The notes beneath the pieces were generated by a model. The model worked only from the letters and a program-made list of their open reading frames with translations, searched no databases and was not told the DNA's origin. Made by a program: the position numbers and the translations under genes. Shown in pieces: positions 5,659-6,199 of a stretch of 6,199 nt of DNA. The DNA is from Candidatus Omnitrophota bacterium (GTDB taxonomy: Bacteria > Omnitrophota > Gorgyraeia > Gygaellales > Profunditerraquicolaceae), in assembly GCA_028713875.1 (NCBI GenBank), contig JAQTNM010000095.1, positions 1 through 6,199 on the forward strand, written 5' to 3'. Position 1 is the stretch's first letter; each line of letters begins with the position of its first letter.

Positions 5659-6132
5659 ATGCCGGGAAATCACATTGAATTTATGCGGGAGGCTTTAAAG
5701 GAAGCAAAGGATGCGCTTGCAGAGGATGAAGTGCCGGTAGGCGCTGTTATTGTCCACAATGGCAAAATAATCAGCCGCGGCCACAATCAGATAGAGCGCT
5801 TGAAAGACCCCACTGCCCATGCCGAAATGCTGGCGCTTACATCAGCTTGCGCTTATCTGGGTACAAAGTGGTTGAGCCATGCTTCTTTATATGTTACAAT
5901 TGAACCGTGCAGTATGTGCGCCGGAGCGCTGGTCCTGGCGCGTATAAAGGATGTCTATTTCGAGGCAAAAGACCCGAAAACCGGCGCCTGCGGTTCGGCG
6001 GTAAACATCATAAATCATAGGAAATTTAACCATCGCATAAAAGCCAAAGGCGGCATCCTGGAAGAAGAATGCGGTTATTTATTAAAAGCTTTTTTTAAAA
6101 ATAAACGGGTGAGGACGGGCTTAGCGGATTAG
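5659..6132 (+). CDS. tadA: tRNA-specific adenosine-34 deaminase
   Basis: The product has 157 residues, a normal size for TadA. It deaminates A34 to inosine in the wobble position of tRNA-Arg(ACG), in the cytoplasm. The zinc and catalytic motifs of the cytidine-deaminase fold are intact: HAE at 54-56 (His ligand, Glu proton shuttle) and PCSMC at 83-87 (two Cys ligands). The N-terminal helix FMREALKEAKDAL, the strand VPVGAVIV, the substrate-loop Asn in GHNQIER, and the C-terminal KTGACGS...NHR and ECGYLLKAFF segments all agree with TadA rather than with cytidine or guanine deaminases. The frame stays open back to 5596 inside the tRNA, but ATG 5659 is chosen because it begins at the usual TadA N-terminus; ATG 5683 is possible but trims the first helix. 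No clear Shine-Dalgarno is seen. The gene is flanked 33 nt upstream by tRNA-Arg(ACG) and 18 nt downstream by tRNA-Ser. Confidence 0.95.
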   Translation: MPGNHIEFMREALKEAKDALAEDEVPVGAVIVHNGKIISRGHNQIERLKDPTAHAEMLALTSACAYLGTKWLSHASLYVTIEPCSMCAGALVLARIKDVYFEAKDPKTGACGSAVNIINHRKFNHRIKAKGGILEEECGYLLKAFFKNKRVRTGLAD

Positions 6133-6150
6133 AATTGGAAAACATTAACT

Positions 6151-6199
6151 GGAGGAGTGGCTGAGTGGTCGAAAGCAGCTTCCTGCTAAGAAGTTGTCC
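6151..6199 (+). tRNA. tRNA-Ser(GCT), truncated by window end
   Basis: The 5' half of a class II tRNA. GGAGGAG at 6151-6157 is the 5' acceptor strand, the D-arm is GCT...AGC (6160-6176), and the anticodon stem GCTTC/GAAGT (6178-6182, 6190-6194) encloses loop CTGCTAA with anticodon GCT at 6185-6187, which reads AGC and AGU serine codons. The sequence stops at the start of the long variable arm. It begins 18 nt after the tadA stop, too close for a separate promoter with normal spacing outside tadA, so co-transcription with tadA is likely. Confidence 0.93.

Noticed and set aside
6151..6156. GGAGGA as a Shine-Dalgarno for a further gene
   Set aside because: It is the 5' acceptor strand of tRNA-Ser(GCT), whose D-arm and anticodon arm follow.

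Overview
The window reads as chromosomal DNA from a Gram-negative bacterium. It encodes a TolC-type outer-membrane channel, a periplasmic adaptor and a MacB-type ABC exporter, which only make sense with two membranes. Base composition is moderate, with AT-rich intergenic gaps, and the tRNA-Arg gene has no encoded CCA. The gene order and style would fit an uncultured PVC-related lineage such as Omnitrophota, but that is a weak guess and I cannot assign a taxon from the sequence alone.

Layout. Bases 2-364 hold the 3' end of a gene with a BamE/SmpA-like C-terminal domain. It is closed by a strong rho-independent terminator (418-455). Directly after the T-run comes a sigma70-like promoter (458-486). 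It drives a leader of about 145 nt containing a tandem repeat of a 34-nt unit; each unit is a 19-nt triloop hairpin followed by a GCGCTAA box. Next is a tightly coupled four-gene operon, all on the + strand: an AbrB/MazE-type DNA-binding protein (638-880), a TolC-family outer-membrane protein (877-2154), a membrane-anchored HlyD/MacA-type adaptor with an unusually short helical hairpin (2141-3112), and a MacB-type ATPase-permease fusion (3113-5095). The junctions are an ATGA overlap, a 14-nt overlap and a zero-gap TAAATG.

After the operon, a promoter (5118-5146) precedes an unrecognised 98-residue membrane-protein ORF (5222-5518, TTG start). The end of that ORF contains a promoter-like sequence (5465-5493) facing a tRNA-Arg(ACG) gene (5552-5625). 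The next gene, tadA (5659-6132), encodes the deaminase that converts A34 of exactly that tRNA to inosine. A tRNA-Ser(GCT) gene begins 18 nt after tadA and is cut by the window end.

How the parts work together. The first operon would make a complete tripartite export system from cytoplasm to outside, with its own AbrB-type regulator; the leader repeats and a palindrome over the -10 are candidate control sites. The second block is a small translation module in which an RNA substrate and its modifying enzyme are neighbours and may share a transcript. The most interesting items are the leader repeat, the short-hairpin adaptor and the tRNA-Arg(ACG)-tadA pairing.
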